A DNA stretch of 64,000 bases from Siniperca chuatsi (lineage: Eukaryota; Chordata; Actinopteri; Centrarchiformes; Sinipercidae). The translations under genes and the position numbers were made by a program. The notes beneath the pieces are model-generated. The model was not told the DNA's origin, did not search any database, and was given only the letters and a program-made list of their open reading frames with translations. The stretch is taken from NCBI RefSeq assembly GCF_020085105.1, contig NC_058046.1, positions 17,818,675 to 17,882,674 on the forward strand. Reading direction: 5' to 3'. Of this stretch, positions 19,567 to 32,622 are shown piece after piece. Every line of letters starts with the position of its first letter. The stretch's first letter is position 1.

Positions 19567-22500
19567 CTAGGCTGACAAGGTAGGACCAAGTTCTTGTATT
19601 CTGTGGCGCAGCTCCATGGAGTCCAACAAAGGGCCAGACTGGGGTTCCTGTAGGTACAGAGAAAGACTCCTGCAACACAGAAGGCATTTACCAGTTAGAA
19701 GGAGAGTAACATCACAGTATAGTAAATGTATTCGGCCAAAAGCAACAAAAGACTGATTAAACTACTAGGGGCTTCAAATTTATTTTCTTTGAAAAATACC
19801 CTGTTCGTACCTAGTATCTTAAATGAGCAGAAATTCAGAGTGTGTCTAGACCCAACAGAGACAGACTGAAGTTCATATGTGGCATCAGAATGCATCTCTA
19901 ATGCATTTTGAGTAACCACTTGTGATGAAGAGGAAAAAAAATGCACATTTGCACATGGTCACCTTGACCAAACAGCTAGAGAATAATATAGTAGACCCTC
20001 TTTGATTCACCAGGTGCAAGCTTACAGTTGAAATCGCTTAAGTTGTTTTTTTTGTTTTTTAAAAGTCTTTATTTATTCTGGGAAGCTCCACTGAGAGAAA
20101 GCCTCTCCTGATCATATTCGCACAATTACACACATTCACACCTGGAAGCTGCCCAGTACAACCACAGTCTGATCTGCTGGCCACTGAGCAGCTGCACTGG
20201 AGCGATTGTGGTTAAAGGCCTTGCTCAAGGGCACCTCAGTGGAGGTAATGAGGGAGGGACAAGCACTGCTTTTTCACTTTCCCCACCCAGATTTATCCTG
20301 CCGGTCCAGGGACTGAACTGACGACCTCCCGGTCACAAGCTTGCTTCTCTTATTGATATATACTTTAGGTATTTTATCAATGTGATGAACCCCTTAAAAT
20401 AATGCATTTCTCGTGGTTGGGCCAAGTAAATTATATATCTGAGTTAGCTGGTGATGACATTTTCCCTGCATACCTACAACAATGAGGTGAAACAATAATA
20501 TGCCATTCTACATGCTTCGTTTTTTAAACTTGCAGAAAATTGTCTTTAGGCAATCAACTGTTTTTGTGAGGTGTGTTTTGCTATATGCACTTTAAGTTGA
20601 GTACAAAATGCTTTGTGGTTGGGGATGCATCTGTGTTCACCCCACTCTACACAGTGCATGGTCACAAGGGTTCCATGGCTTGTACAATCAAATCTTACTC
20701 TACTGAGGGTTGTGTGGTGACGCTCCAGGTCTTTTCCCAACAAACTGCTGCCTTCAGTCTCCTGCCAAGCCTCCACAGCACTTCACCACACCACAGCCCT
20801 GCACCCACACAGTCTGAGACAGCACATACAGCATGATGACATGATGGGACCACGCAAACCAAGTATAGATTCACTACAGTCTTACAGTACATTCATGTCA
20901 AATTGATACAGTTCTTGGCTCATACATGAACAGGACTGTAGGTGTTGTGTGTGTGTGTGTGTGTGTAAAAACCTCAAAGATAAGATGTGAAAAACACTGT
21001 TCAGATTGTAGTTCATAATGCCCAAGTATAGGCCAAAAGTGACCTTGCTGCTGCATGACCACGTTGCTGCAGTGATGGCTGTGTCAAAAATTGCTTCAAG
21101 CTCTGCTGTATATCATTAAGTTACAGCTGTGGTGTGTATACCTGGGGATGCCTGCAGGCTGAGCTGGAGGTCTCTCAGTGCCTCTCTCAGTTGGTCTGTC
21201 TGGGCGAAGCTGATGCCCCTACCAGCTAGTGAAAGCCCCTTCAGCCTCTGGAGGATATACAGATCTGTTCCCTGCCTTCCAACCATATCTGCACTGGGGA
21301 TCTGTGGTGGGAAACCTGTAATTGAACAAGCAACAGAATAAAATGCACAAAGTAACAGTAGCTGTAGGGTGTGTAAAAAGAGCATTTTCTCTCCAAAGCA
21401 TCACAAAAGTCAGAAAACTACTCCTACTACTAAGTACTCACCTCTCTTTTTAAAGTGCACCTTCACCAGCAGGTTGATACACCTGTAATGCAGAGTACAA
21501 TCTTATGCGTTTGTTTATAATCGTGAAAAACTGATGACAGAAATAAAGCAAATTTCATCTTACAGACCTTGTATAGTGAGTCACAGCTTGTTTCCAGTCA
21601 CTCAGGTGAGTGTGGCAGTGACCCTGGAGGAGGTAGGCAGCCCCGGCCCAGAGCAGCATCCCCACCCTATCTTCACCCTCTGCACACAGAGCCCTGGTCT
21701 CAGTCTCACTCTTCTCCTCTTCCAACACCAACTTCTCTGGCAGCAGCTCCAGTGTTGTGCTGATGACTTCATCGCACAGCGCCATGCAATCAGCGGGCCG
21801 CTGGGCCATGAGCAAGGCAGCGCCAGTCTCCAGGTAAAGCTCGGGCAACCTGGGAAGGGGAGGGACCTCAGCATGCACCTGAGACATACAGCAAATAGAT
21901 GTCAATTAACATGTTAAGAAAGTATTCTTCCCTTATGGCTGCTCACAAATGAGCTCATAGCATGCACAAAAATATATCCAAAGCTCATTGTTAAATTGTC
22001 TTGTGTGCCAGTCAGTATTTTCAGTCTTACTCCATGTTGATCTTCTGAGTGAAGAGCAGCCAGCAGGTCCAAATAATATTCCACACCCTCTGACACCCTG
22101 AGGAAACAGCAAAGACACCCATTTAACAACTACAGTGTGCACTATGCGTCTACTATTCTCATCTCCATCTACAGTATGTTTTCTGTTTTTTTTGTAGTGG
22201 TCAGGTGCCAGTAAAATACAGAAACTCTGAGCTCCATGCTGGTCGTCTCACCTCCCATGGAGCACACACTTCAGGGCCAGATTGTGAAGGACAAAGAGGG
22301 CAGAGGGAAGTGAGAGCAAGCTGCTCAGTGATTGGCTGCGGAGCAGTAAGTATGGGGAGAAGAGATGAGTATCAGCCAGAGCAGGCTCTGTGGCAGAGGG
22401 CAACATCAAAGTCTGTGGGCCAAGAGAGGTTTCATGTTTCAGTACACAGGCCTACACCTACATGAATATGTGTCAGTGTCCCAAATACACATTCTGGCTC

Positions 22501-25500
22501 ACCTACTGAGGGCTATTCTACTACAACAAAGGCAGAGAATATTTTTTAACAATAAAAATAATTTAATAAAATTTAAAAAAAAAATACACCTACAAGATAA
22601 ACATTTAGACACATTTGACATCTTTTTTTCTGCCTTCCCTGTATGTACTGTATACTTGTGTTACTCACTGAGTGCAGCAAATGAAGAGCTTGTATCTCAG
22701 CCTGTGTGTTTCCCAGCTGTCTGTAGATGAGCATGCTCTGATACAGAGCACATACACACTGGGAGTCTGTCTCTAGTGCCTTCCGGTAACACTGCAATGC
22801 CATCTGAGGGCGGCTCTGGAGACAAATGCAAACACGCACTCTCAATACATGCAAATGCTCAGACCTGTTATGCCTTATTTCCTGTTTGTATGTGTAGACT
22901 CTGTCTACGTGTGTACCATATGGGCGAGGCAAGAGCCTGAGAGGAGGTGTGTGTATGCTACTAGAGTTCTGGGAGCAGGCAGGGAGGAAGCTGTCTGCAG
23001 ACCAGACAGCGCTTCTGAACTCTGACCCTCACTCAACCTCTCTGCACCTTAATGAAACATGAGCACAGCAAAACACAACATTAATTACTCAATACTACAA
23101 ATACAAGGAGTCTATTTATACATCACTATCATACATCTTTGTGTTCAGTTTAAAGAAATATTTCTAAATTAACTTTTAGGAACCTATGAACTACTCACCA
23201 ATACTGGCTCTGGGAGCCTACACTCACAATTTACTCACTTCTATTTTAAAAGTCGATTCTGACAATCAGCATTCAAATACATCAGTTTGGATTCATTTGA
23301 TATTTTTCCTGTACTACTATGGAGTTTGTCTACCCTGTATTCTTTTGGTGGCACCTGTGCAGAAAAGTGAATAGATTATATCAAGGTGAAACATGTATTT
23401 AGAAAGCACAGAGCAGAAATCAAGACACTAACTCTATGCTTAAGCTTCATACAATATTTTAGTCTGGTCACATCAAACTGTATTCGGTCATTCAATATGA
23501 ATTAACAAAAAACATGAATGTTGCTGACCTTGGGCAATGAAAGTACACATCTGCAATAATTCAACAAGCCTTCTTGGATCCATCACCAGTAGTGGAATAT
23601 CAGAGGACTTTCCTCTTGCCTCGCTCCTCCTGTCCTCCTTAACTCCAGTAGATAGTGTCTCAAACAGAGAGAAAAGCTCACCCTGCATCACAGGAAAACA
23701 TGCTGTATAGTTTTATAGTATACTTTTATAATATAATAACAACAACAAATACAAGATCAAACAGAGACAGAGAAAGAGATGTTGGGGGAAAGTGCACTTG
23801 AATTGTTTTGAAGAAAAGTTTGCATTTCTTTGTTATTCTTCAAACAAACAAAATATATTGACTTTCTCTGTGGGCTTGGAGTATAAATCCAACACTTGAC
23901 AGTAGTTAGTATCAGGCATTTGTTAGTATCAGGCATTTGTTTCATAAATAACAAAGAAGGGTCATGAGATAAAGAGGAAGGAGATAACGTGGCCTGAACA
24001 CCAACATGATGAGTAAAGATATAGATATAGATATATATGGTAAATATCACATAACCTTCTGGTTGGTTACATCACAAACAAACCCCATGGTGGAGTTCAC
24101 TGAGAAACTAAAGGAGACCCATTGGTTAAGGAGAACTCGGTACAGTGGTTTGGTCCACACTAGAGGCTAAATGACAGCCATCTCATTAGCCTAGCCTAGA
24201 TGCAACAGAGTTCCTTTAAATCACGCCAGACAAGTTAGGTAGGAACACAGCCTACAAACAGGATCTTACCTGAAATCCCTGTATAGTTTTCAGCTGGCAG
24301 GTGGCCAGCCATATTGCCCACTGCAGACAGAGAAGGTAAAGTACACAGGAATTCAAAGCTGTGTTTTCCACTGATTTGAGAACTATTCTCCAAAACACAG
24401 GAGGGTCTGAACAAACAGGGTTGTCTCCTGTCATCTGTAGAACTGTAGGGAACAAGAGGCAGTAAAAGTTGAGCAATCCTTCAAACTAACATGAAACTAT
24501 GAATGTATGGCATTAGTGTCATCTACATCTGTGGTTTTGTCATAATTTCACAGCGTAGGTCTACCTCTCTCTGTGGCTTGTGTGAGGAGCAGCTCAGCTT
24601 CTGAGAACTGAGACTGAGCCATAGAGGACACACAGACATTGTACACCACTGTCAGCTCCAGCTGTGTGTGGTCTGCATGAGGAGGGATACCTGCAGGAGA
24701 GGGACATGGGGAAAGGAAAGGAGGGAGATATAAGATGCATAAAGGTAAGAGCTGAGCTCCCCACCTTAACAAATTAGGCCTTTCTATTATGAAGGAGATG
24801 TAGCACCTTGGATTTTCCTTAAAAGTTTGTGAAACTCAGAGGAACACCATCTCAGATGGGTCTGGATCTGGTCGCTGCTCAAGGCATCTCCTCCTTCTTG
24901 CTTCTGAAACAATGAAGTGAAAGCAAACTGGAAAGTCACGAAGAACATTTACTTAAGTACTGTACTTAAGTACAATTTAGAGGTACTTGTACTTTACTTG
25001 AGTATTTACATTTTATACTATTTCACGTTGCTAATATAAGCAAATATGGTACTTTTTACTCCACAACATGTATTAGATATAGTTATAAGTTACCTCTTAA
25101 AAATTTTTTTACAAACAAAACATGATCAGTTTTTAAAAAATGTGATGCACATAGATTAAACTACCCTAGACATGCTACTACTATGAATTAGTTAAAATCA
25201 GCCAGCTACAACATTAAAATGCTGTTTACATGTTAATGCATCTGTAATAATAATCCAATATGTAATATAATAACTGTGTAGAGGAGCCATTCTGCATAAT
25301 GACTACTTCTACTTGCGACATTTTTCTGTCAGTACTTCTGTATTCAAGTGAAGTAAAAGTTTGAATGCAGTATTTTTTTATAGTGTGGTATTGCCATATT
25401 TTCTTAAGTAACATGTAAAACATATGAATGCTTCTTCCACCTCTGGTAATAATACAACATTATTTACTATCCAGCTAAAAAAAAATCAAACAGTGGAAGA

Positions 25501-25787
25501 CAGTCTGTTTATGAAAAAAGATATTAGGTATTCTGCAGTATGTCATTAGATACCAGAAGTATAGATTTAAGATAGCAAGGACTACACTATGGGTTCCTCT
25601 TAACCTATTCTCAAGCATTAACAGATTTATATAACGATAAATTAACGTTATTGTATTTCATAATGTTGTCGAGGCTAACGTTAACCGCTGAAAGCTAACT
25701 ACCTACCTTCCATTTGTTTACCAACTCGTTGTTTTCCTGGATCCATCGATCTAACAAAGAAAGTGGTTGACACATTTTATTTAACAT
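19567..25787 (-). CDS. fancg: Fanconi anemia group G protein (TPR protein)
   Basis: Nuclear TPR scaffold of the Fanconi anemia core complex, needed for FANCD2/FANCI ubiquitination in DNA crosslink repair. Thirteen exons in transcript order: 25787-25707, 24903-24807, 24690-24565, 24442-24270, 23692-23529, 23041-22917, 22815-22669, 22412-22252, 22097-22031, 21878-21568, 21482-21442, 21315-21142, 19669-19567. They sum to 1,770 nt and 589 aa; human FANCG is 622 aa. TPR-like helices are visible, such as PQMALQCYRKALETDS and the following QSMLIYRQLGNTQAEIQAL, the EYYLDLLAAL segment, and SLSLYL near the end where human has SLPLYL. The first ATG in frame encodes MLNKMCQPLSLLDRW; Met5 is an alternative start. 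Fish-human divergence is high, as is usual for this gene. The order beside vcp agrees with human 9p13. Confidence 0.9.
20040..20345 (-). mobile_element. Probable tRNA-derived SINE, minus orientation
   Basis: In the last fancg intron. Read on the minus strand it starts with a tRNA-like head (AAGCTTGTGACCGGGAGGTC, then a B-box-like AGTTCAGTCCC). A GTGCCCTTGAGCAAGGCC word shared by many teleost SINEs follows, and it ends with GAATAAATAAAGAC and an A-rich tail (plus-strand T run about 20045-20070). I did not see a clear target-site duplication, so the boundaries are approximate. Confidence 0.6.
20945..20967. repeat. (GT)n microsatellite
   Basis: Short GT dinucleotide run in the last fancg intron. 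Confidence 0.9.
24944..25446 (+). repeat. GTACTT-type percomorph repeat, copy 2
   Basis: In fancg intron 1. It opens with TTTACTTAAGTACTGTACTT, contains GAGGTACTTGTACTTTACTT, AAATGCTGTTTACATGTTAA, ATAATAATCCAATATGTAAT and CCATTCTGCATAATGACTAC, and ends GAATGCTTCTTCCACCTCTG. It is the most complete of the three copies in the window. Confidence 0.75.
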
Positions 25788-25860
25788 TACATCGCTGTTT
25801 CCTGTGAAAAGTTAGTGGCGTTTACTTTGAACCTTCCCTCGTTGTCAAAGGGGAGCTAAC

Positions 25861-25869
25861 ACCGGAAGT
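25861..25869 (-). promoter_or_regulatory. fancg: ETS-type site in fancg promoter
   Basis: ACCGGAAGT, a strong ETS/GABPA consensus, lies about 75 bases upstream of the fancg start codon, in a short GC-containing stretch without a TATA box. This fits a housekeeping promoter. Confidence 0.5.
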
Positions 25870-28600
25870 AAACATTAGAGAGTTTATTGCAGTGGCGCGG
25901 TGCTGCCCCCTGTGGACAAATCAGGAAGTGACACCAGCACTCTGCTAACTGTCCAGCAGGTGGTGCTGTGACAGAGCCAAGTTCAGTTTTGTTCTGGAAA
26001 CTTCAATCTGTGGCTTTTTCACAGCCATTAAACTGTGAAACGCTACTGCTGTTTGTTTTTGGTCATTAGCTTTATATTCCTCCAGATAAACAACCTTAAT
26101 GTATTCAGTATGACTCTGTGTGATGCCTGTCCTCTCCTTACAAAAATCTGCAATGGCCATAGTGGCCATAGTACCACACATGCACACACGTTCACACACG
26201 CAGGTCTAAAGCAAGTAAACACATCCAAGGCTTTAATTGTATTACAGCTGAGTCATCCTTGAGTCTGCCAGAACAGCCATTTTTCTAGTTGTCCCTCCCA
26301 AGGTGACTCCCTCTTTTCTCACCCAGTTCCTCTCCTCTCATCCCTCTTCATCTCTGTCATCCCTCCATCAGTGCATCATCTTGTTCCCTGTTGTCTGCAA
26401 CTTCCATTGTCTTTTATCACAACCTCCTGGCTCCACTTTTCTTTCATTGTCTCAAATCACAGAAAGCTCTAAATATACCACCACGGAAAAACAAGGGGAG
26501 CTCCTGACATCCACTGCTCCACAATATAACACTCACACACTTGCAGCTGCATAGGCATGTACATACATACATACACAAAAGATAGATTTCATACCGATTC
26601 CCCGCGTCTTTTTCCCCCCTAGGATGGGTTTCACTATTTTGTGACATTTTCCTCTGCATCGATCCTGCTATTTTCCATCTCTCTCTGTCTCACTGTCTCC
26701 CTTCTCTCCATCCATCCCTTCAAGGACAAGGGCATTACATGGCAAGAGCCTCTCACCTCCTTTTCTGCTGTTCCTCTCCCAATGTCATTCACATGGCAAG
26801 ACTTCAAACTTTCATTACAAGGTTTGTATACAATTGTCACTGCGACAAATCCACCCATGGCAGCATTAAAGTGCAGATTATGTTCCCTTTGAGAAACCAA
26901 CAGCAGCCTAAATGTGTCTGTTCTGGTGCTTGACATTTAATCTCTTCTATGGTATTCCTACTGTTTGTGGCAGGGGACCACTCATCATTTGGAGGTATTA
27001 TTCTGTCTATATTCTCAATTTGGTTAGCAAGATAGCAATAGTTGCAGGTGTGTTGGATTTAACAGCTCCCCAACAGTGTAGCTTAACACTGACCATCACC
27101 AAAATTGCCATGTAATATTTCTCCAGCAGGTATATCCCAACACAGACTGCAAAATGATGAGTCTTTTTTCTGCAGACTTCATCTGTGTGCAGTTGGTTCA
27201 AATAACAAGGTATTGAGGAACATGAGCTATACTGAACATGAGATCCTCATAACATCACAACTGAATTCTGCCTATTCTGCTCCATTATCCTCATTTATAA
27301 AACATGAAGCAAGTGGAGGGAGGGGATGTGATGAATGTAATTTCTGTCCTGCATGTCCCCTCAGCCCCCTGAACATGTGAGATGTGGTGCATAAAACACT
27401 GTGATTCACAAGCAGCTAACCAACACATTCAAACATGCAGTTTAACACATTTGTGAAAACACATGATAAAACTGTAATGGGATTTCACCTTTGAAGATTT
27501 AAGAACCTTAAACAGACATGACACAATTGCTGGAGGACAGGCTAAGGGCTTGGGCGTCACACAGTCCCCTGGATGTCATTGGGCTGACAACACACATGTT
27601 CACAGAGTCGCATAATGGCTGATACAGAGAGATGACTGTGTGCTGATCTGTCTATTCTTCAACATACATCTCAGGGGAACGACATACACACAGTTCTCCC
27701 TGCTCCTTTAAGGTATGCAGAGTAAACTCACTCACCCTGAGTTTGAGTAATCAATAGGTGCAATACGTGCTCTTCAGAAGTGGTCCTCTTCTCACAGCAG
27801 ACATCCCTTTAGATCAGTTTGTTTTTGTGTGAATGCTGTATCATCGTAGCTCAGTGTGTATCCTGATGTGCCTGCACTATAAAGTTGTTTTTGGTTTTTA
27901 TGTCAGTGCTGTCACATGTCATGCTTGGACTGCAACCAGATCTGCACATCTGGAGATGATTTACTCTTCAGCAACAAAAGGAAGCAGAAACTAAGAGATG
28001 AAAAGTTACATTTGAAGTATAAGGAGAGAAACAAACCTTTTGTGTGTGTGTGTGTGTGTGTGTATGTGTGTGTTTAGTAAGAGAGGGAGATGAAAAAGAG
28101 TCTGTCAATGGCCCAGGAGTTGAGTTGAGTCCCAAGGGGTTGGCGTGGATCTGCAAACTCACACTGCAGCAGTAGAGCTACAGAGAGCATCAGCAGAACA
28201 CACTGCACACCCACACAATCAGTTCACAAAGACTTTAGCCACAGTATACCCCAAAAATATGAATATGTCTTCATATTTTTAAAACCTTGCAAAATGAATA
28301 ATATTCAGGGCTGTTTATAAAGCGCCATAGCAATTGACAGTTGCAAATAAGCCTAAATTTACTCATGTCCTAATCATTCACAGGCTATATTTCCCCAGGT
28401 GTTTTTATGCACAAAACACCTTAAGATATAAAGTGAACAGTGATGTTGTAAAAACATTTTACATGCTAAAAAAAACAATATTTAATTTTGTTGCTTCATT
28501 AAAATACATAATTTTACATTAACACCTTCAGTACAAATCATCAACAAAGGTTCACTGATTAGCGTGAATATATTCCTGCGCAGGCAGTAGTTTTCTGAAG
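25870..28600. other. Non-coding gap between fancg and nefh
   Basis: No exon, ORF or RNA gene can be supported here. The sequence is mixed, with CT-rich tracts (about 26280-26460 and 26660-26720) and a GT microsatellite at 28041-28067. The left neighbours belong to a human 9p13-like block and the right neighbours to a 22q12-like block, so this gap holds the junction. Confidence 0.7.
28041..28075. repeat. (GT)n microsatellite
   Basis: GT dinucleotide run with one TATG interruption, about 0.6 kb upstream of nefh. Confidence 0.92.
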
Positions 28601-28625
28601 AGAAGATATCTCTTTAAATAGAGTG

Positions 28626-28639
28626 TGTCCTGGTGCTGA
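28626..28639 (-). promoter_or_regulatory. nefh: RE1/NRSE-like site upstream of nefh
   Basis: On the minus strand the stretch reads TCAGCACCAGGACA. The RE1 left half TCAGCACC is exact, followed by GGACA of the right half with a one-base instead of a two-base spacer. The rest of the right half is poor. REST binds such sites to silence neuronal genes outside neurons, and the position is about 25 bases upstream of the TATA box of a neuron-specific gene. Confidence 0.35.
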
Positions 28640-28661
28640 CTAGTGAGTTTTCCCTGCCTCC

Positions 28662-28669
28662 TATATAAG
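28662..28669 (+). promoter_or_regulatory. nefh: TATA box of nefh
   Basis: TATATAAG lies 46-53 bases upstream of the nefh ATG at 28715. Transcription would start near 28690, leaving a short 5' UTR. A TATA box fits a tissue-restricted gene. Confidence 0.7.
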
Positions 28670-28714
28670 CTCAGCGCTACCCCTCCTGCTGCAGTCAGTT
28701 CTCCTCCGGCCAAC

Positions 28715-31700
28715 ATGAGCTTCACGGTAGAGCATCACTTGTTCGGTCCGACCTCGTACCGCAAGGCTCGGCCTGCCTCCGTGTCCTCCAGCGGCTTTCA
28801 CTCCCAGCGCCGCCGCCTCACCTACAGCCAGCCGTCCTCCGTCGACAGCTTTGAGACCTTCAACGGTGACATGACGCGGAGGAGCGAGAAGGAGATTCTG
28901 CAGACTCTGAACGACCGGTTCGCCGGCTACATCGACAAGGTGCGAAACCTGGAGATGCACAACCGCAACTTGGAGGCGGAAGCGGAAGCTCTGCGGCAGA
29001 ACCAGGCCGGGCGCGCTTCGGTTGGGGAGCACTACGAGCGAGAGCTGGGCGACCTGAGGGGTCTCCTGCAGCAGCTGACCGGGGAGAAGGCCCGCGCCGC
29101 TCTTGAGCACGAGCACCTGGAGGAGGACATCCAGCACCTGCGGGCCAGACTGGAGGATGAGGCGCGAAACCGGGAAGAGTTGGAGGCTGCCGCGCGCGCC
29201 ATGAAAAAGTATGTGGAGGAGTGCCGACTGACGCGACTGGAGCTGGACAAGAAGCTCCGTGCCCTGGAGGAGGAGGACGCCTTTCTGAAGAGGAACCACG
29301 AGGAAGAAGTGGCGGAGCTCCTCGCGCAGATTCAGGGCGCTCAGGTGAGCTTCGATAGGCCTATGCGGGACACGCTCAAGGCGGACGTCACTGACGCACT
29401 GCGAGAGATCCGCTCACAGCTGGACAGTCACGCATCCAAGAGCTCAACGCACGCTGAGGAATGGTTCAAAGGTGAGTTGGTCAAGAAGGGGAAAGTTTTA
29501 AAACAATTTCAGTTTTTAAATCACAGAGAAAATTCCGCGTGCGTTTGACAGTGTTATACGTAGTGCGTGTTCTCTGTCCGTGGTGCTGAAGTCTAAAGTC
29601 ACATCCCAGACATTTACATTAACGTTAGGCTGTAGCCCAGACTCAGACATCTTTGCAGATGAACAGATCCTGCTGGTAGTGTTAGAACCTTGATAACCTT
29701 TATCCCAACAACCTGCCAGATCTCCAACTTTAACAAAATAGACTAAGGAAGTTTTATTACTGGTTACAGAGGAATTAAGTAAGTCAAGACAGATAGCCAA
29801 ACCTAAATAGAAAATGCGGAAAGATTAAGATTTAAATAATATGACCTCCGGTTTAGACGGTGCGCCTTTCTGTGGGTGCGTCTTTGCCGCAGAATGATCA
29901 TTTTTACTTAAAGCAAGTACTGCAGGAGTGAGATGGCACACCGAGAGGAGACTATGACTAATTTGCACTCTCACTGTGGGTAACAGTGGGTGTGTTCTTG
30001 CTTGCGCCCCATGTGCGCGCTGTGTGTGCCTCACTGCCTCTTACCCTGAACCCGAACCTCTACAAATAGAATTAGCCCTTGCAAGGTCATTGTTCGTGGC
30101 AGGCAGACAGGACAGAGGAGTGCTTCATCACATGCTTTAACCGTCATCCGTTATGATGTCGTGAAGGACGTGGAAGCAAGCTATACATGTAGCATAGACT
30201 TACTGAAGCGAGGCAGAAACTGAGACATCATCTGGTTACAGCCCCTGTGAGAATCCTCCTCACAATTATACTGCAAGAAGATGCAAGATCGGATGCAGAC
30301 AGTACTGCTGACCTTTGTGGTACTATACAAATACACAATTGACCACTTTAAAGGCCAGAAAGGGTTTTATCTGGACAGCAGTTCAACTGCATGTCAAAGA
30401 ACTTAATGCTCTATAGATTGACCATGCGGTACATCTACATGCTGACTTGATATAACCAGCGAAAGGTGCCAACAGAATGACCTTCCCTGTATCGTGTCCA
30501 GCTGACTGCAGCACTGTGACTCCTTCATGCTTGAAAGAGGGAGGGAGCTGAGTCAGACAACTGACTGACAGATGGACACTGTCAAGGTTACTCCAGCTCC
30601 CAGTGGTGACTGTCTGCTCTTATGAGGCCTTGTGGACAGAGGACAGGTCAAATGTCTCAGGACAAAGATAAAACAACAATGCATGCATATGGACTGAATC
30701 AGAATGCACAATATCTCTGTACTTTAGTGTATGCAGGTCATGTCAAACTGTTTTGGGACACAGTCAATGGTGTGACGTCTAAATAATACGCATTCTTTTG
30801 GATGTCATTTCTGCAGTGCGTATGGAGCGTCTGTCTGACGCTGCTAAGTCTAACCAGGATGCAATTCGTGGGACCCAGGAGGAGATCGCAGATTACCGCC
30901 GTCAGCTCCAGAGCCGCACAATTGAGCTGGAGACTCTTCGAGGAACCAAGGAGTCACTGGAGAGGCAGCGTATGGAGAGCGAAGACAGACACCACGATGA
31001 CCTCAACTCACTACAGGCAGGAAATCAACACAAACTTCTCACTTATCTCTCATGAGGAAAACCAGAAATGCACATTCGTTGCACATATCCTCTCATACCA
31101 TCAGAATGATATTCAACCTGTAAGGCTGCGTGTTTATATTTTGCAGGAGACCATCAATCAGCTGGACAATGAGCTGAAAAACACCAAATGGGAGATGGCC
31201 AGCCAGCTGAAAGACTACCAGGAGCTGCTGAATGTGAAGATGGCTCTAGATATTGAGATTGCTGCTTATAGGTTGGTCATGGTTTAAAACCACACAATTG
31301 AATTGATTCTTTGGCTTCTTAATGTCTAACGTTATAGACACGTTCACTGACTGTGTGTCCTTGTCTTTTAAAACAGGAAGTTACTGGAGGGAGAGGAGAA
31401 TCGCTTCGTGTCAGGAGGAAGTCCATACTCTTACCTGGAAGGCAGAATCTCTGCCCACTTCAAAGTAAAAGGAGAGGAGATCTCAGATAAAGTCATCGTG
31501 GAGGAACAGACAGATGAGACCCAGGTGACAGAGGTGACAGAGGAGGCAGACGAGGAGGAAGAGGAGGGAAAGAAAGAAGGAGAGGAAGAAGAGGCAGGTG
31601 AGGAAACCAAAGAAGAGAAGGGTGAAGGAGAAGATAAGGAGGAGGAAGGAGAGGGAGAAGAAGAGAAGGAGGAAGAAAAGGGAGAGGGGGAGAAGGAGAA

Positions 31701-32622
31701 GGATGAGGAAGGGGAGAAGGATGAGGAGGGGGAGGAGAAGGGAGAGGAAGAGGAGGCCGGTGAGAAAGAAGAGAAGTCCAAATCTCCAGAAAAGGCTGCA
31801 TCCCCTACTTCAAAATCTCCTCAACCTAAATCTCCTGCCGTCAAATCACCAGAATCTAAATCTCCACAAAAATCACCAGAATCTAAATCACCACCAGCCA
31901 AATCCCCGATGCCCAAATCACCTGCTAAGTCACCTGCAGTCAAATCCCCTGCAGGAGATGAGTCAAAGTCACCTGTGTCTAAATCCCCACCCAGCAAATC
32001 CCCTGAATCTAAATCTCCTCCTCCCAAGACCCCCGAACCAAAGTCTCCAGAAATAGAGAAGGACAAGCCTGCCGCTGCCAAAGAGACCCCCAAAGAGGAG
32101 AAAAAAGAGGAGAAGCCCCAGCCTGTCAAGGAGGAAAAGAAGGAGAAAGAGCAACCTGTGAAGGAGGAAAAGAAGCAAGAGCCCAAGGAGAAAGACCCAG
32201 AGAAGGCAGACAAACCTGATACAAAGAAAGATGACACTTCCAAACCTGCTGCTCCCAGCAAGCCCACAGAGGACAAACCTGCTCCCAAGTCTGAGCCAAA
32301 AGAGAGTGCTCCCCCTGCCAAGGAGGAGAAACCCTCTGCTCCCAAACCAGAGAAGGCCGAGCCTGAGGCAAAGCCTGCCCCTAAAGCAGAGCCTGAGAAA
32401 ACAGAGGGCAAGAAGGAGGAGAAGAAGCCGGAGGAGAAGTCCGCACCTAAAGCCAAACCTGAGAAAACAGAGAGCAAGAAAGAGGAGAAGAAGCCAGAGG
32501 ATAAAAAGGAGACCAGTAAAGAAGAGAGTAAGGAGGTGAAGGAAGGAGGGAAGGCAGAGAAAGCGGAGAAATCTTCTGGTACTGAGTCAAAGGAGAGCAA
32601 GGAGGAGAAGGCCAAGAAGTAA
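28715..32622 (+). CDS. nefh: Neurofilament heavy polypeptide
   Basis: Type IV intermediate filament protein of axons. Four exons: 28715-29471, 30817-31016, 31147-31271, 31377-32622; 775 aa. The head is about residues 1-58. The rod opens with [16 protein letters not shown] (about 65-80) and closes with [14 protein letters not shown] Glu/Lys-rich segment (about 385-495) follows, then about 16 KSP and one KTP repeats (about 498-590), whose serines are phosphorylated in axons, then a Lys/Glu/Pro tail to KEEKAKK. The [15 protein letters not shown] stretch and SSGFHS head motif match NEFH rather than NEFM or NEFL, as does the three-intron structure with phases 1, 0 and 2. Intron 2 has a GC donor. 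The first in-frame ATG after the TATA box is used. The tail-to-tail pairing with thoc5 agrees with human 22q12. Mammalian NEFH has a longer KSP region. Confidence 0.93.

Noticed and set aside
26303-26933. Open frames in CT-rich sequence between fancg and nefh
   Set aside because: They follow from low-complexity pyrimidine tracts on both strands, with no conserved motif or splice-linked continuation.
28661-29299. A 212-codon minus-strand frame over nefh exon 1
   Set aside because: It is the complement of GC-rich rod-coding sequence, with no family resemblance.
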